Source: Zygnema cylindricum
Taxonomy: Eukaryota > Streptophyta > Zygnematophyceae > Zygnematales > Zygnemataceae
DNA length: 30,784 nt
Direction: 5' to 3'
NCBI GenBank assembly: GCA_037447655.1
Contig: JBBHKE010000797.1
Location: 1 to 30,784, forward strand
Shown: piece by piece, positions 9,482-19,419 of the stretch
Position numbering within the stretch: the stretch's first letter is position 1
Layout: each line of letters begins with the position of its first letter
Notes under the pieces: generated by a model
What the model saw: only the letters and a program-made list of their open reading frames with translations
Databases searched by the model: none
What the model was told of the DNA's origin: nothing
Program-made: the position numbers and the translations under genes

Positions 9482-9750
9482 TCAGGAAACAGGACTCCGT
9501 TACCCAGAAGTCCATCCCTTTCCCCGACCCCATGGGAAAGGAGGGGGAGGGGATATCTTTTCGCCCTCTCCCTGCACTCATCCCTGTTTCTGCATCCATG
9601 TTCATGGGGGGGAAGGCGGGTACCCGTGGGAATGGGCATTATCATGGGAATCAATCGCATTCTTAGGGGTTGTTTGCAGGACTCTTTTGGGGATACTCAG
9701 GGCAGTGGGTCCTCCTCTCATGTTTTTCCGGCACGCTCGATAGCTGGGTC
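9482..9750 (+). other. Putative decayed 3' LTR of the gypsy element
   Basis: The position right after the polypurine tract is where the 3' LTR should begin. The first bases are TC rather than TG, which may be a point change. No matching 5' LTR remains in the window, so neither identity nor the right end can be confirmed. The GC content is higher than in the surrounding DNA. Confidence 0.35.
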
Positions 9751-11177
9751 GTTATGATAACATGTTGTAAACTATGAGAAATCAAGATAACACATGGCGC
9801 CACACTCTTTATGAACACTATGACCGTACCTAACATGTTTTACATGTATTACCCAACCCTGTATGCTTGGGTGAATTACCACACATTTGACCTGCTACAA
9901 CTTTTTAATTTGTTCCAAAAAGCTGGGATACAATTGCCAAGGAAAAAAACCACTGGGGAAAATTGGTGAAAGGTGTCCTTTGCGGAGCTACTAAGACACC
10001 TTATGACACTGCAATTTTTTTCGAGAGCTTTTAGAATACTTGGTTTTCTTTCATCTTTACCCATTTGTGCTTATGTATTTTAGCATCGGATGTGAAAGTC
10101 TAACTTGGAAAGTCTCGTAGTTGGTATTGGTTGCATCACTTAAAACTATTGGCTATATAAATCTCGAAATGCCCCAAACTTGAAGAGTTGTGCGCTTGTC
10201 CGGGACGGGGGAGCATGAAAACCATATATTATAAAATGACAAAGAGATGATTTGTAATCAGTCGAACATATCTTTCTAGGAATTTTATATGAATGTAATT
10301 GTTCTATATACTCATTAGGTTGTTTCAATTGACATGCCCTTCATGTTGTTTTATGTAAGTTCTAGCTTTCATCATACTATACAAAAGGCATATTTCTAAT
10401 TTAATCTTTTTTATTAATTAAATTTGTAACAATTTTGATTGTCTGTCGCGGTTAAATGTCTCAATAAAACCAGCTCCCTCTGTTTGGAAACATTTGTAAA
10501 AAAAGGTAAACTTTATAATTATTTATGAAGCTATCCTATTTCTTTTTATCTTAACCAACGGCTTCGCGATCGACCAATAGTTGGCAAATATAGGATAGGG
10601 AAGAGCTTGGTACTTGACACTTTCAAGCTGATTCCAAAGAGCAAAATCAGCTTCCACAAGGCTGCGAAATTATCGCGTGGTCCATTTTAGGTTAAGTCGA
10701 GAAGGCAAACCCATGTTTAAAAGTTCAAAGTATCGTAAAACTCAATAAATTACGTATTTTTTTCAAATAGCCAAAGGTGTTCTACTTGAGATAAATCTAA
10801 TAAGTTCTTGGAAAAAAAATAGTTTTTTGTCGCTTTGAATCGGTTTATCTTCTCTCTTTTCTTTATCTCTAACTTTCAATTTATTATTAACAAATGGTTA
10901 GATTTTTAACATTTTGTACTTTACCTTTAGTACAAACATTACTACGGAAAAACGAGAAAACAAACCAAAACTAAAACTTAAAACAAGTTAAACACCATTT
11001 ACTAGTCAAACGGAAAACCTTTAAACGTCCGAAGCATAACACTAGGAAGAGGCCTCCATCTCAATAGTTTACAACCAAGCCTAGATTAAGGGAATGTCAA
11101 AGCTACAAAGAGTTAGAGTTGGGCCGAATTGTTTTGTCCCCAAAAGAATCTCGCCATAAAAAGTTCGAATCTATAAT
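9751..11177. other. Anonymous AT-rich sequence, no gene supported
   Basis: Open frames are short and scattered. No recognised transposon terminus, tRNA or repeat array was found. It may include decayed retroelement DNA, but no motif is legible. Confidence 0.4.
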
Positions 11178-12143
11178 CAAAATACTAGTGTTGTGTATCG
11201 GTAAGGATTTGTCGATAATCGATATTGGCCTTTTTCAGGTATCCGATACTCGATATATTGGTACGATATATCGATATCGGTGTTATCGCCGATAAATAAC
11301 ATATTTATTGGTTATTATCGGTGATAACACCGATATCGATAACTATCCGCGATATCCGTACGGACCGTACAGATAAATGTACGACCAGTATACTCAACTG
11401 TACGTATTATTCCCTGGAAGCGCCCTATTCACAACCCCAATCTATTGAGGTGTTTACCAATCAGATCACTGTATTGTACAGTTGTACAAACACAGAAAGT
11501 ACAATAGCCGCCATGAGATCTGTACGGTTTTGGTATGGATCCAGTAAAAACGATGTACTTTTCACATCCGACGCCATGGCTTTGTCCCTTTATTCCTTGA
11601 GATCCACCAAGGACCTACCACGTGGCAATCTGTCGATTTTTTTGGCATAAGCTGCCAAAAGAGCCATTCCGAGATGGCGGCGCTCACGTTGGCCGTCCGC
11701 TCATGTTTTCCCATTCCAAGTCGTCCATTCGATTTTGGCGACGCGCAGTGTTATTTTGCGTCCGTTGTACTTTGTGTCCGCCGTCCTTTTTCCGTTCCAT
11801 GCTCAGCAGTTTGTCGGTAGAATTCCTTACACTGCCATAAAATTTCTGTTCAGTTAACCGGCCAACGTTTATATGTTGCGCTGTCCGTGATAAATCGCAG
11901 TTAAACAGCGACTGAACAGATTCTTATACGTGGCATGCAACGTTATATAAAGTCAATAATATAATTCAGTATGTTATAAAGTACTATTGTATGCATACTA
12001 TATATTTTTTAAGTTATCGCTGATATGGAATTTGTTGGTCTCAGACCGATATATCGGGACCTCCGACCGTTCGATAACCGATAATTATCGGTATCGGTGT
12101 TATCGCGATAATTTTTTTACAGATACACAACACTACAAAATAC
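11178..12143. mobile_element. Non-autonomous hAT-like element with perfect 8-bp target duplication
   Basis: The element occupies 11186-12135 (950 bp). Its ends are inverted repeats of about 19 bases, tagtgttgtgtatcggtaa on the left and the complement of tagtgttgtgtatctgtaa on the right. The 8-base sequence caaaatac occurs directly outside both ends (11178-11185 and 12136-12143). An 8-bp duplication with TAGTGTTG-like termini is typical of the hAT superfamily. The subterminal parts are full of cgatatcg/ataatcgg motifs that are themselves palindromic. No transposase coding is visible; open frames of about 100 codons inside have no recognisable motif. Confidence 0.85.
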
Positions 12144-12446
12144 GTAAGAGAACGTATGAGAAACACATAATCATTATTTTTGTTATGAAAACGTGCTTAT
12201 GTGGACATCAAAAGACTGCGATCAAAAGATGTAAACTTCACACGGAATTCCTAAAAACATTATTATTTATTAGTACGAAACATGCTATGTGGACATCCAC
12301 AATTTCAACGTGTTCACCCATAGTTAGTTTTCTGTACGAAATTATCGTTGGCGCTCAGCCCGGTTTGGAGTGAACCGGACCGAACCAAACTAAATCAGGG
12401 TACGACATGTTTTTGTCCGTACAGTACACCGTCAATCGCTATTAGA

Positions 12447-13190
12447 GTAAGGGTGGCGTTCCATCAGACGAAAAGTGAGGTTGTTTACAGAAATCGGGGC
12501 CTCTCCGTACCACGCCGTACCCACTATTTTGTTTTTATACGCGAACAACATTACAGAGAATCTATCCAATATTCTCCAAAGGTCTGGGAGAAAAGAATGA
12601 CCGTTGGATATATTTTCGCGAAGCATTCGCTTCCAAATTGTCTGTAAATGGTGATGTACCTCGAGGAGGTACATCACCATTTACAAAAAAATTGAGACGC
12701 GACACGTTGGATAATGAATGTACGTGTCAAGACGGCAACCAACCGAAATCGAAATATTTCGCACATGATATATGCCTTCAGAAATTCAACGGAAATCACG
12801 AAAGTGATCTCGTAACGAACTTTCGTTGCATTTTTTTGGTTACCGGCCATTCTTCACTCTATTTGTGGAATCGCTCATTCGTCACGCGAAAAAGCAGAAT
12901 CCCTAAAAATAATGAGCTGGCGTTTGACAAGCATTTGTAAAGAGTACAAAATTTGTGTGGTACGATACCCTGGTCCACACGTACATGGTATGCAAATGAC
13001 GATTTCGAGTTGAAGTTGGTCGGTGTAAAAAAAATTGACGATTTTCAAATACGATCTTATGTTACGTAGAACCACTCTTATTTGTACACGTGGATTACGA
13101 ACTCTGCGCGATAGTACACTGATCAAAATGTAGCACTCTGTAATGTTGACCGTACGTTTACAGAATTTCCTGATGGAACGCCACCCTAAA
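12447..13190 (-). mobile_element. Family C unit, copy 2
   Basis: The ends agggtggcgttccatcag (12449) and ctgatggaacgccaccct (ending about 13188) form a perfect 18-base inverted repeat. Subterminal sequence on the left (gaaaagtgaggttgttta) matches the complement of the right end of copy 4 near 24160-24200. The orientation is inverted relative to copies 3 and 4. It is either an independent element nested in the composite, or the composite's own internal region. Confidence 0.7.
12643..12685. repeat. Perfect 43-nt palindrome (19-bp arms, 5-nt loop)
   Basis: tgtaaatggtgatgtacct (12643-12661) is followed by cgagg and then by its exact reverse complement (12667-12685). The centre also contains the XhoI-like palindrome cctcgagg. 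There is no T-run after it in the pattern of a terminator, and such terminators are not expected in a nuclear genome. Confidence 0.95.
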
Positions 13191-13601
13191 GGAATAAATA
13201 GCGTAAAAAAAAAATTAGCGTTATTAATTAACACTAATCGGGAATTTATTTTTTTGAAAAAAATATATATATACTAATTAATCCCTAACTGTAATTTGGG
13301 TTGTCCAAAATAATAAATACCCGCCCTTTCGATGTCCACATTAATATGCGTATTCGTACAAAATCTGACAATTCATACGCCGTCGCGCTGTTCACACGGT
13401 CGAGGGACGAACATATGAGAACGTGATTTTTGTTGACGAGTTTGCATCTCTTTCTTCAAGTGCACATTCACGTGTGTGCGCAATAATGTTAAGTGTCTTT
13501 TTATGCCTTGTAATTCAAAAAGTACCATTTCGTACGGAAGTATCCTGTACATACGCCACACTATTTCCATCGCAGTGTACTTCCATTATTAACGCTAATT
13601 G

Positions 13602-13834
13602 AAAAAAAAACCTAATTAGAATAATGGAAAAAATAGAATTATGGATTGTATTTCGGGTTTTTTTTTTTGAAAAAAGGGCACCGAATTGGCGTTTTTTTTT
13701 TTTTGAAAAAAGGGCACCGAATTGGCGTTATATACTTATATAACGCCAATTCGGTGCCCTTTTTTCAAAAAAAAAACCCGAAATACAATCCATAATTCTA
13801 TTTTTTTCCATTATTCTAATTAGGTTTTTTTTTA
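13602..13834. repeat. Long near-perfect inverted repeat (hairpin)
   Basis: A left arm (13602-13734) and right arm (13737-13834) pair over about 95 bases with a 2-base centre (ggcgttatata / tatataacgcc at the tip). The left arm is longer because a segment of about 35 bases (T-run, then gaaaaaagggcaccgaattg) is tandemly duplicated at 13658-13691 and 13692-13727. The motif caccgaattggcgttatata also appears as decayed relatives in the other TIR elements. The arms are almost identical, so the structure is young or maintained by conversion. Confidence 0.95.
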
Positions 13835-13855
13835 ATAGCGATTGACGGTGTACAG

Positions 13856-14059
13856 TACACCGTGAATCGTTATTAGCCTTATGTACGCTATTATCGGCAC
13901 CCCAAAATTTTGACATTGATACATTAAATATAATAAATTACACTATTTCAGGATGTGGACCATAATCTGCCACGTCTCCTGTCACTAAATTAGAATTAAT
14001 GACGCTAATTTTTTCTTTACACTAATAATTTCTATACGCTAATAACGATTCAAGGTGTA
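13856..14059 (+). mobile_element. Family B MITE, copy 1 (200 bp)
   Basis: The element (13858-14057) starts caccgtgaatcgttattag and ends ctaataacgattcaaggtg, flanked by TA on both sides. Its interior includes ttatcggcaccccaaaattt and ggaccataatctgccacg. The same interior recurs in reverse at 26539-26737 and partly at 22554-22771. It has no coding capacity. Confidence 0.85.
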
Positions 14060-14677
14060 TCTGTCCGTCCATCGAATGTCAAAGATGTCAACTCATTTCA
14101 TTTTTTGCCTGCCAAGCTTCCGCCGGCAAGACGACCGTCTAAGCCGTTACATCTTTTTGCCTGCCAAGTTTCCTGCAGGTCCGATAGTCAAATATGGACA
14201 CTGCGCCTGCAGCTCTGCAAGTCTTGGAAGGTCAACAAGAATTAGTGTGGTCCTCTTTCCCAGCCATGGCCATCATCTTCTGGATATATAACGACGCCAT
14301 TGCCACCATGGCTGTATATCCGTTTAAACATAAGAATAAGTTAAAAAAGGAGCTTTACGTATCTTTTTTCGGGAAGCCTTACAAATATATTTGTAAAAGT
14401 ATAGGAATAGTGTTTGGAAAAAACGCTCTGCAAGGACATTTTCCAGAAAAGTTAAAAGTTTTTGAAAATTTCAGGGAGAATATTTTACAGGATTTGCATA
14501 CAAGCTCTAGTGTGAAAAGAGAAAACGTTTTTACCTTCGTTTTTATCGTTTTTACTGTCTCTGATAATTGCTGTAATAATTATTTTGAAGCTTCTTCTTG
14601 TTCCTAAGTACAGAAATTACTTTGATTTCCACTGTTTCGAATAGCTCGAAGTCCGAAGAGGCGGTGTTAAGTAAAAA
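14060..14677 (+). other. Upstream region of the predicted gene; uncertain ORF
   Basis: A 137-codon open frame (14194-14607) reads for example KELYVSFFGKPYKYICKS and HFPEKLKVFENFRENILQ. This looks somewhat protein-like, but no domain is recognised and frames of this length are expected once or twice in this window by chance. It ends 70 bases before the ATG of the gene below, so it could equally be promoter and 5' leader. Two near-identical copies of ttttgcctgccaagyttcc lie at about 14102 and 14155. Confidence 0.3.
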
Positions 14678-17600
14678 ATGTCATTTAAACATTGTCAACA
14701 AATTTTAAACAACTCGAAATGGCACAAAGAAACCAAAATACTCACATTGTTAGTATTTTTCTTGAGTTTTCTCACAATTTCCCAATCCTGTAGTAATACT
14801 GGCAGCAAATTGAGAGCCGAGGGCTCGAAAAATTCCATTGAAGAAATGATTTTTGAGCTCATTCCTCGAAGAAACGAGTCGGAGCAAGGTAGACAATTTT
14901 TACTATGTTTTATTGCTTAGTAATGTATTCCTTTTTTTTTTTGCTTCGTATTCTATTCCTTTTGTTTTATTGCCTAGTAATGTAGTCCTTTTGTTTATTG
15001 GCCAGCGACTTATTCCTTTTTCTTTTATTGCTTAGTAATATCTTCCTTCTGTTTTACAGCTTAGTAATGTATTCCTTTTGTTTTATTGCTTGGTGATTTA
15101 TTACTGGGGGTGGGAAGAGGAGAGGTGAGAGAGGGAGAGAGAAAGCGAGAGAGAAAGAGAAGGGCTCTTTATTCATACTCCTCTCTTTCTTCTTCCTCTT
15201 CACTACAAAGTTCCTTTCCTCCTTGTCCCTTTCTATGCCCTAATCTAACCACCATTTATCCGCCATTTATCGATGATGTTTTGCTTCTTCTTTTTGTTGT
15301 CAATCGCAGCTTCCAAAAATATTTTGAAAAAAACAGATTTCGGGTTTCTTACTGTCTCAAGTCCCTCAAATCCTTTAGAAACCAATGTGACAATCTGTCT
15401 CTGGTTCCCTCGACCGGTAGGCTCCATTTGGTTTGAGGGTGGGACTTTGGAAGGGAAATTCGAATTTACTTTTTGTAATAGACAAGGGAAAGATTGCTCC
15501 AGAACTTTAAAATTCAGGTGAGGAGTTACAACTAATCTAATCTTACGACTCATGATTTACAATTTACGAATTACTATTTACGACTTTGTTATATAATCTT
15601 TCCTAATAACAAACCAGCTTTGTAAGATTAGCAAGATTGTGTTTCTTTTTTATCCTTTTGTGTGGTAAAAACTCTTTTTGTTTCTTTATTGTCAAATTAA
15701 GCGGTGAGTTGTGAATGAACACAGGACAGTTTTATTTTTTTTGACGATTCTTAACCCATCATCTTTGATTATGGACCCTGAACATGTCACTTACCTCATT
15801 ATTATTGTTTTCATTCTTTTGGTATTCCACATTATTTTGTAGTTCACATTTAAGACATTCACATTCGCAGTAATTAAAATTTGTCGATAATTCGCTTATG
15901 GTGATGGTCGGCTGTGTACTTAATTTTTTACATTGGTTTCAATTGTATTTTATGTATTGGTTTTTGCTGTATTATATGTATTGGTCTTGATCGTATTATA
16001 TATGTTGGTTTTGGTTGTATTTTATGTATCGGTTTTCGCCGTATTACATGTATTGGTTTTCATTGTAATTATGTATTGGTTTTTGCCATATTATATGTAT
16101 TGGTGTTGATCGTATTATATATGTTGGTTTTCATTGTAATTATGTATTGGTTTTTGCCGTATTATATGTGTTGGTCTTGATCGTATTATATATGTTGGTT
16201 TCAATTGTAACTTATGTGTTGGTTTTTTTTCAGGGAAGTTGCCCTGCAGAAATTTTCAAGGAATGAGCCTTCCCATTGCTCGGAAAATTCCATTTTTTCG
16301 TCGGAACTCACTGTAAGACATTTGATTATATATTAATTAAATATTATTTGATCAGGATAACCTTTGCCTACTTTTTCCTTCATTTTTGCCTTCGCCTTTT
16401 TTTTCCTGTCCATGTAAATTTTTCTTCCTCGGTATAAAAACTTTAAGCCAACACTCAGAGCTCAGCATTTAGCTTTCTAGATTTTTCTGCGTTCGTTTTC
16501 ATGTCTCTTTTAACTTTTTTCTTTTCCTTCTTACAAAGTCAGTTTTATCATTCGATGCTTTGGTTTCCTTACTTGACTTTCTGTTTTTAAAATCTATTTT
16601 TTAAATGGTATTATTTTTGTCTCTGAGGTTGTGATACAGGCAATTTTAGCAAAAAGAAAAGATGTCATTTTCTCTCTTCGAGATTCAGAAATGGACGGGA
16701 AAGGGTCCACTCAAGTCAGTTTTTCTTCTCCGTTCTTTTTTCTTATTTTGCTTTTTTTTTTTTGCATTTCTTAGAATACAGTTTTAGAAACGTTCCCGGT
16801 ATGGAGTATGACCCCAAATGCTAAGAGAGGAGAGAGAGAGGAGAGCGAGAGGAGGGGGAGGGGGAGGGGGGGAGGAGAGGGAAGGAAAAAAGGGCTCGGT
16901 AAAAAATAATTACTTGTTTAAACATGTCCTGTTCTGTGAGGACAGAGTACAGACGAATGTATGGAGACTTTACGGATCATTGACCGAAGAGTGAGAGGCA
17001 ATTCCTTAAAAGATCCTTAAAAAAAAAATTAACTCTCGTTTACAGTCAATAATAAATCTGATCTCAATCAAAATTGTTTTCCACATTCAAAATTTATGAA
17101 TGAACAGCGATAAATATCTCAAAAAATTTACGAATAGAATAGAATTTCACAGATTCTAGGAAGCTAATGTGTTTTTAATTTCTTATTTCTTTTTTGGTTT
17201 TGAGTCAAATGGAGCAAATTATGTCAATTATGACTTAATCGATACATTTTTACAAACTTTAGCGAAAGTTATCAGATACCTGATTTTATCCATAAAACTG
17301 TTCGAAAGAAAAGTACAAATGATAAAAAAAAACAAAGGTCAGGAATTCTTCCTGTAGAAAGGATCATTACCATGTTGAAATAGTCAAAATTTCCAAAAAA
17401 CCATAGAGCCTTTGTGCCTACGGAATAGCTTTTAACAAAAATCTTTTGACAATTTTTTTTTTTTCTAACTCTATTATGCTTCCTCCACAAAACTTGCTCC
17501 CTATATTATTTACCTTGAAAAAGAAAAAAGGGGAATCTCTTACCTCTTCTCCCTCTCTTTGATACAGACAAAACAAAAATCGACATACACCGATTACCGT

Positions 17601-17885
17601 CTCTCTAAAACCTCCCTTTCTTCCTCACTCATACAAGAAATGATGTCGCGATTTCACATGTCGACCTCGTTCCGCCGTAAATTACAACAGACGTCCGTTA
17701 CACCGACCGTTTTTTCGCAACTCTTTAACCATGGACAAACTGTAAACCAAAACCAAAATGGAAACCAGAATGCGAATGCTTTCGGTAATGAGGCGTATGT
17801 GGACCAAACCAACGACCAGCAACAGTTTCAAGATAGTCCGAGTCAATTCCACGGACACCGCAGTTTATTTTTACGAGGACAGTAA
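14678..17885 (+). CDS. Predicted six-exon gene for a 317-residue secreted or membrane protein, unknown family
   Basis: Proposed exons: 14678-14888, 15310-15517, 16234-16312, 16640-16714, 17205-17337 and 17638-17885. Every intron is GT-AG and the summed length (954 nt) keeps one frame to a TAA. The junction phases fit: 1 then 1, 2 then 2, 0, 0, 1. An in-frame stop at 14672-14674 precedes the ATG. Residues 21-34 (ILTLLVFFLSFLTI) look like a signal peptide or anchor. Next is an ectodomain with sequons N66-E-S and N96-V-T and Cys at 38, 100, 126, 133 and 155 (core motif ICLWFPRPVGSIWFEGG). A helical LIDTFLQTLAKVIRYLILSI segment follows, then a basic patch and a Gln/Asn-rich tail. The family is not recognised. 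Weak points: the exon 5 acceptor (GAG; an in-frame alternative is 17160), the exon 4 donor gtcagt, and an alternative exon 5/6 pairing 17312/17568 that also keeps the frame. No transcript evidence is available. Confidence 0.5.
14905..15105 (+). repeat. Imperfect tandem repeat in predicted intron 1
   Basis: About six degenerate copies of a unit of roughly 32-38 bases, each containing tattgcttagtaatgtattc and a ccttttgtttta-like part. It is followed at about 15110-15165 by a purine-rich gagagag stretch. Both sit inside predicted intron 1. Confidence 0.8.
15925..16228 (+). repeat. Minisatellite of ~24-bp units with ~72-bp higher order, in predicted intron 2
   Basis: Units such as attatatgtattggtcttg and tgtattttatgtattggttt repeat with a period of about 24 bases. 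Sets of three differ regularly (ttttgccgta, cttgatcgta, ttcattgtaa), giving a higher-order period near 72. The array ends right at the polypyrimidine tract and AG of the exon 3 acceptor (16231-16233). The 88-codon open frame across it is a repeat artefact. Confidence 0.85.
16800..16890. repeat. Purine-rich low-complexity tract
   Basis: An almost pure A/G run of gagaggagagag and gggggaggggg types (about 16822-16890) lies in predicted intron 4. It contains several G-runs that could support G-quadruplex formation. Confidence 0.8.
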
Positions 17886-18075
17886 TAACGGACCATAGGG
17901 TTTTTATACGGTTTTTTAGGGTTTTTCAAACCAACGACCAGCAACAGTTTCAAGATAGTCCGAGTCATTCCACGGACTCCGCAGTTAGTAATAACAGACC
18001 GTAGGATAGTATAAACGGACCGTAGGACAGTTTAGACGGACTGTAGGACAGTAATAACGGACCATAGGGTTTTTT
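17803..18075 (+). repeat. Duplication and 21-bp minisatellite over the predicted gene end
   Basis: About 70 bases of the last exon (caacgaccagcaacagtttc onwards, about 17808-17880) recur at about 17930-17990. This second copy runs into four units of about 21 bases of the type gacagtataaacggaccgta (about 17980-18065). Derivatives of the same unit (acagtaataacggaccatag, then gggttttt) follow the first copy directly after the predicted stop. The predicted protein tail therefore lies in a locally unstable region, and its length may differ between alleles. Confidence 0.8.
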
Positions 18076-18475
18076 AGGGCTTTTTTTGTTGAGCTTGGTC
18101 CTTTGTTAGAAGCTTCCACTCAGTTTTCCTCATGTTTTTCTTTATGTTTTTCTTTAAATGTTTTTTATGTTTTTCTCAATAACGTAACTAGAATTCCATT
18201 TTACATTATCTGGGGAGCTTTAGTATACTAGTTTACGTTATGTAGTTATCTTTTGTTTCTCTTGTCATTTTTTAGGAGCCTACTCTCTAGCATCTGTCCT
18301 AAGTTTTCCACCACCAAACTAAGGGTCATTTTTTTTTGCCCTTTCGGCCAATGAGTCAAGTAACCTTGAGTTCTCCATAGACTTGCACGATATTTCATTG
18401 TCTGAGATGTTTTTCATTGTAGGCACTTCATTTTGTTTTATTCCTCTATTCTTGGCTTTGAAAAAAAATTTTTTA
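18076..18475. other. Region 3' of the predicted gene, nothing recognised
   Basis: T-rich sequence with repeated catgtttttctttatg motifs (about 18130-18180). It could be 3' untranslated or intergenic sequence. No coding or transposon signal is seen. Confidence 0.4.
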
Positions 18476-18477
18476 GA

Positions 18478-18617
18478 TTGGAGGTAGAAATTGCGGAAGT
18501 ATGGCCGAAATGTAATTTCGGCAAAATTTCAAAGCCAACCTATTCCACCCCGTCCAAATTTTTTACAAGAAGCCCAAACCGCACCTCAAAACTCCTCGCT
18601 AAAAAAAGCGATAATTA
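18478..18617 (+). other. Possible orphan or terminal exon
   Basis: A good acceptor-like site (long T-run ending in ttttttag, about 18470-18477) is followed by an open frame reading LEVEIAEVWPKCNFGKISKP and then a Ser/Thr/Lys-rich end, closing with TAA near 18616-18618. Amino-acid use looks more protein-like than the neighbourhood. No phase-compatible donor that would link it to the gene upstream was found with confidence, so it is only a candidate. Confidence 0.2.
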
Positions 18618-19377
18618 AGAATAGCCGGAGCTAAAAAAACCCATTTGGCGCGTACTATCAATATTTTGATAGAGAGCAGTATTAGTGTCGCGTTTAGAAA
18701 TTTTTCAATTTTCTTGATTAAGAATTGTAGGTAAATGTAAAAAAGTGGGCGGAGTTCATTCAAATAAATGATACAAAGGTAACTGCTTTGCTGTAATAGA
18801 GAGGTGTTCTTCACCTCGAATCCAATGCATACGAAAACCAATTGTGGTCCAAAAAACAACTCTTGCATCGTTAGTCAGTTTTGGTTCTTTTTTGCTTTTT
18901 GGTTTTGGATTTTTTTTTTTATTTTTTTTTTGTGTCATTGGATGATTAAGCCCATTTGGAAATGAGAACTTTTTTTTACCAACCATGTTTGTGTTCGAGA
19001 GAATAGCTAGAAACTATTTTGCTTCCTATCACGCCCTCATCCCCACCAACTCCCTTCTTTCTGTGGAGGGCTTCAAAAAAAAAGCTGCAAAAAAAAAAAA
19101 AAAAAAAAAATGATTTTTCTAAAGCCTCGACTGCCAACAACTAATCCTAAAAAAAATACACTAAATATTTTCTGGGAGTTTCCTCTTCGCCTCCCCCCCC
19201 TCCCTCCCCTCCCTCCCTCTCCCTATTAATAGTCATTTTTTGTCGTTTTGTCCAGTTCCCATTGGACCCCACACTGGAGATTTTAATTTTTATTTCAAAG
19301 TTTAAACCCTATTTAGTGTGGATTTAGAGTATTATGTTTTTTTACCTCCGTTCGACTTGTTTTGTGTGATTCGTTTC

Positions 19378-19408
<31 letters not shown>

Positions 19409-19411
19409 TTT
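18618..19411. other. Non-coding, low-complexity region with poly-A and (TTTA)n
   Basis: It contains a poly-A run at about 19089-19110, a C-rich CT stretch at about 19190-19223, and a (TTTA)n tetranucleotide microsatellite at about 19376-19411. No gene is supported. The poly-A run has no recognisable retroposon (SINE or processed pseudogene) directly upstream. Confidence 0.6.
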
Positions 19412-19419
19412 GTCTTTTA

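Larger units (their letters stand above)
3790..9750 (+). mobile_element. Degenerate Ty3/gypsy retrotransposon carrying a DNA methyltransferase
   Basis: The order is cytosine-5 methyltransferase (4081-5000), linker (5001-5480), reverse transcriptase (to 6383), RNase H (6384-6740), integrase (6741-9236, interrupted by a solo LTR), a short tail, and a polypurine tract (9466-9481). RT, RNase H and integrase in this order define Ty3/gypsy; in copia elements integrase precedes RT. No gag, no protease, no primer-binding site and no 5' LTR matching the sequence after the polypurine tract are visible. The left end is therefore truncated, near the copia fragment. Multiple frameshifts and stops make this copy inactive. 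The right boundary near 9750 is a guess. Confidence 0.85.
12425..13852. mobile_element. Composite TIR element 1 (1424 bp), TA-flanked
   Basis: Perfect 18-bp inverted ends (caccgtcaatcgctatta at 12427; complement ending at 13850) are flanked by TA at 12425-12426 and 13851-13852. The terminal variant gtcaatcgct is shared by these two ends and not by the neighbouring elements, which argues that they belong together. A 7-base direct repeat tacagta also lies at both outer edges, so the true target duplication could be TA or 7 bp. Inside are a family C unit (12447-13190), a perfect palindrome (12643-12685) and a long hairpin (13602-13834). A second element of the same plan lies at 20060-21369. No transposase is seen. 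Confidence 0.75.

Noticed and set aside
12643-12685. Palindrome considered as a rho-independent terminator
   Set aside because: The organism is eukaryotic by all other signs and no gene ends nearby.
15925-16228. Regularly spaced repeats considered as a CRISPR array
   Set aside because: Units are contiguous and degenerate without unique spacers, the context is eukaryotic, and no cas genes are present. It is a minisatellite.
17568-17637. Alternative exon 6 start at 17568 joined to a donor at 17312
   Set aside because: It keeps the frame, but the donor gtacaa and the upstream tract are weaker than 17337/17638, where a long pyrimidine tract precedes the acceptor. It is kept as an alternative in the gene entry.
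19089-19110. Poly-A run considered as the tail of a SINE or processed pseudogene
   Set aside because: No upstream body, RNA polymerase III promoter boxes or flanking target duplication could be made out.
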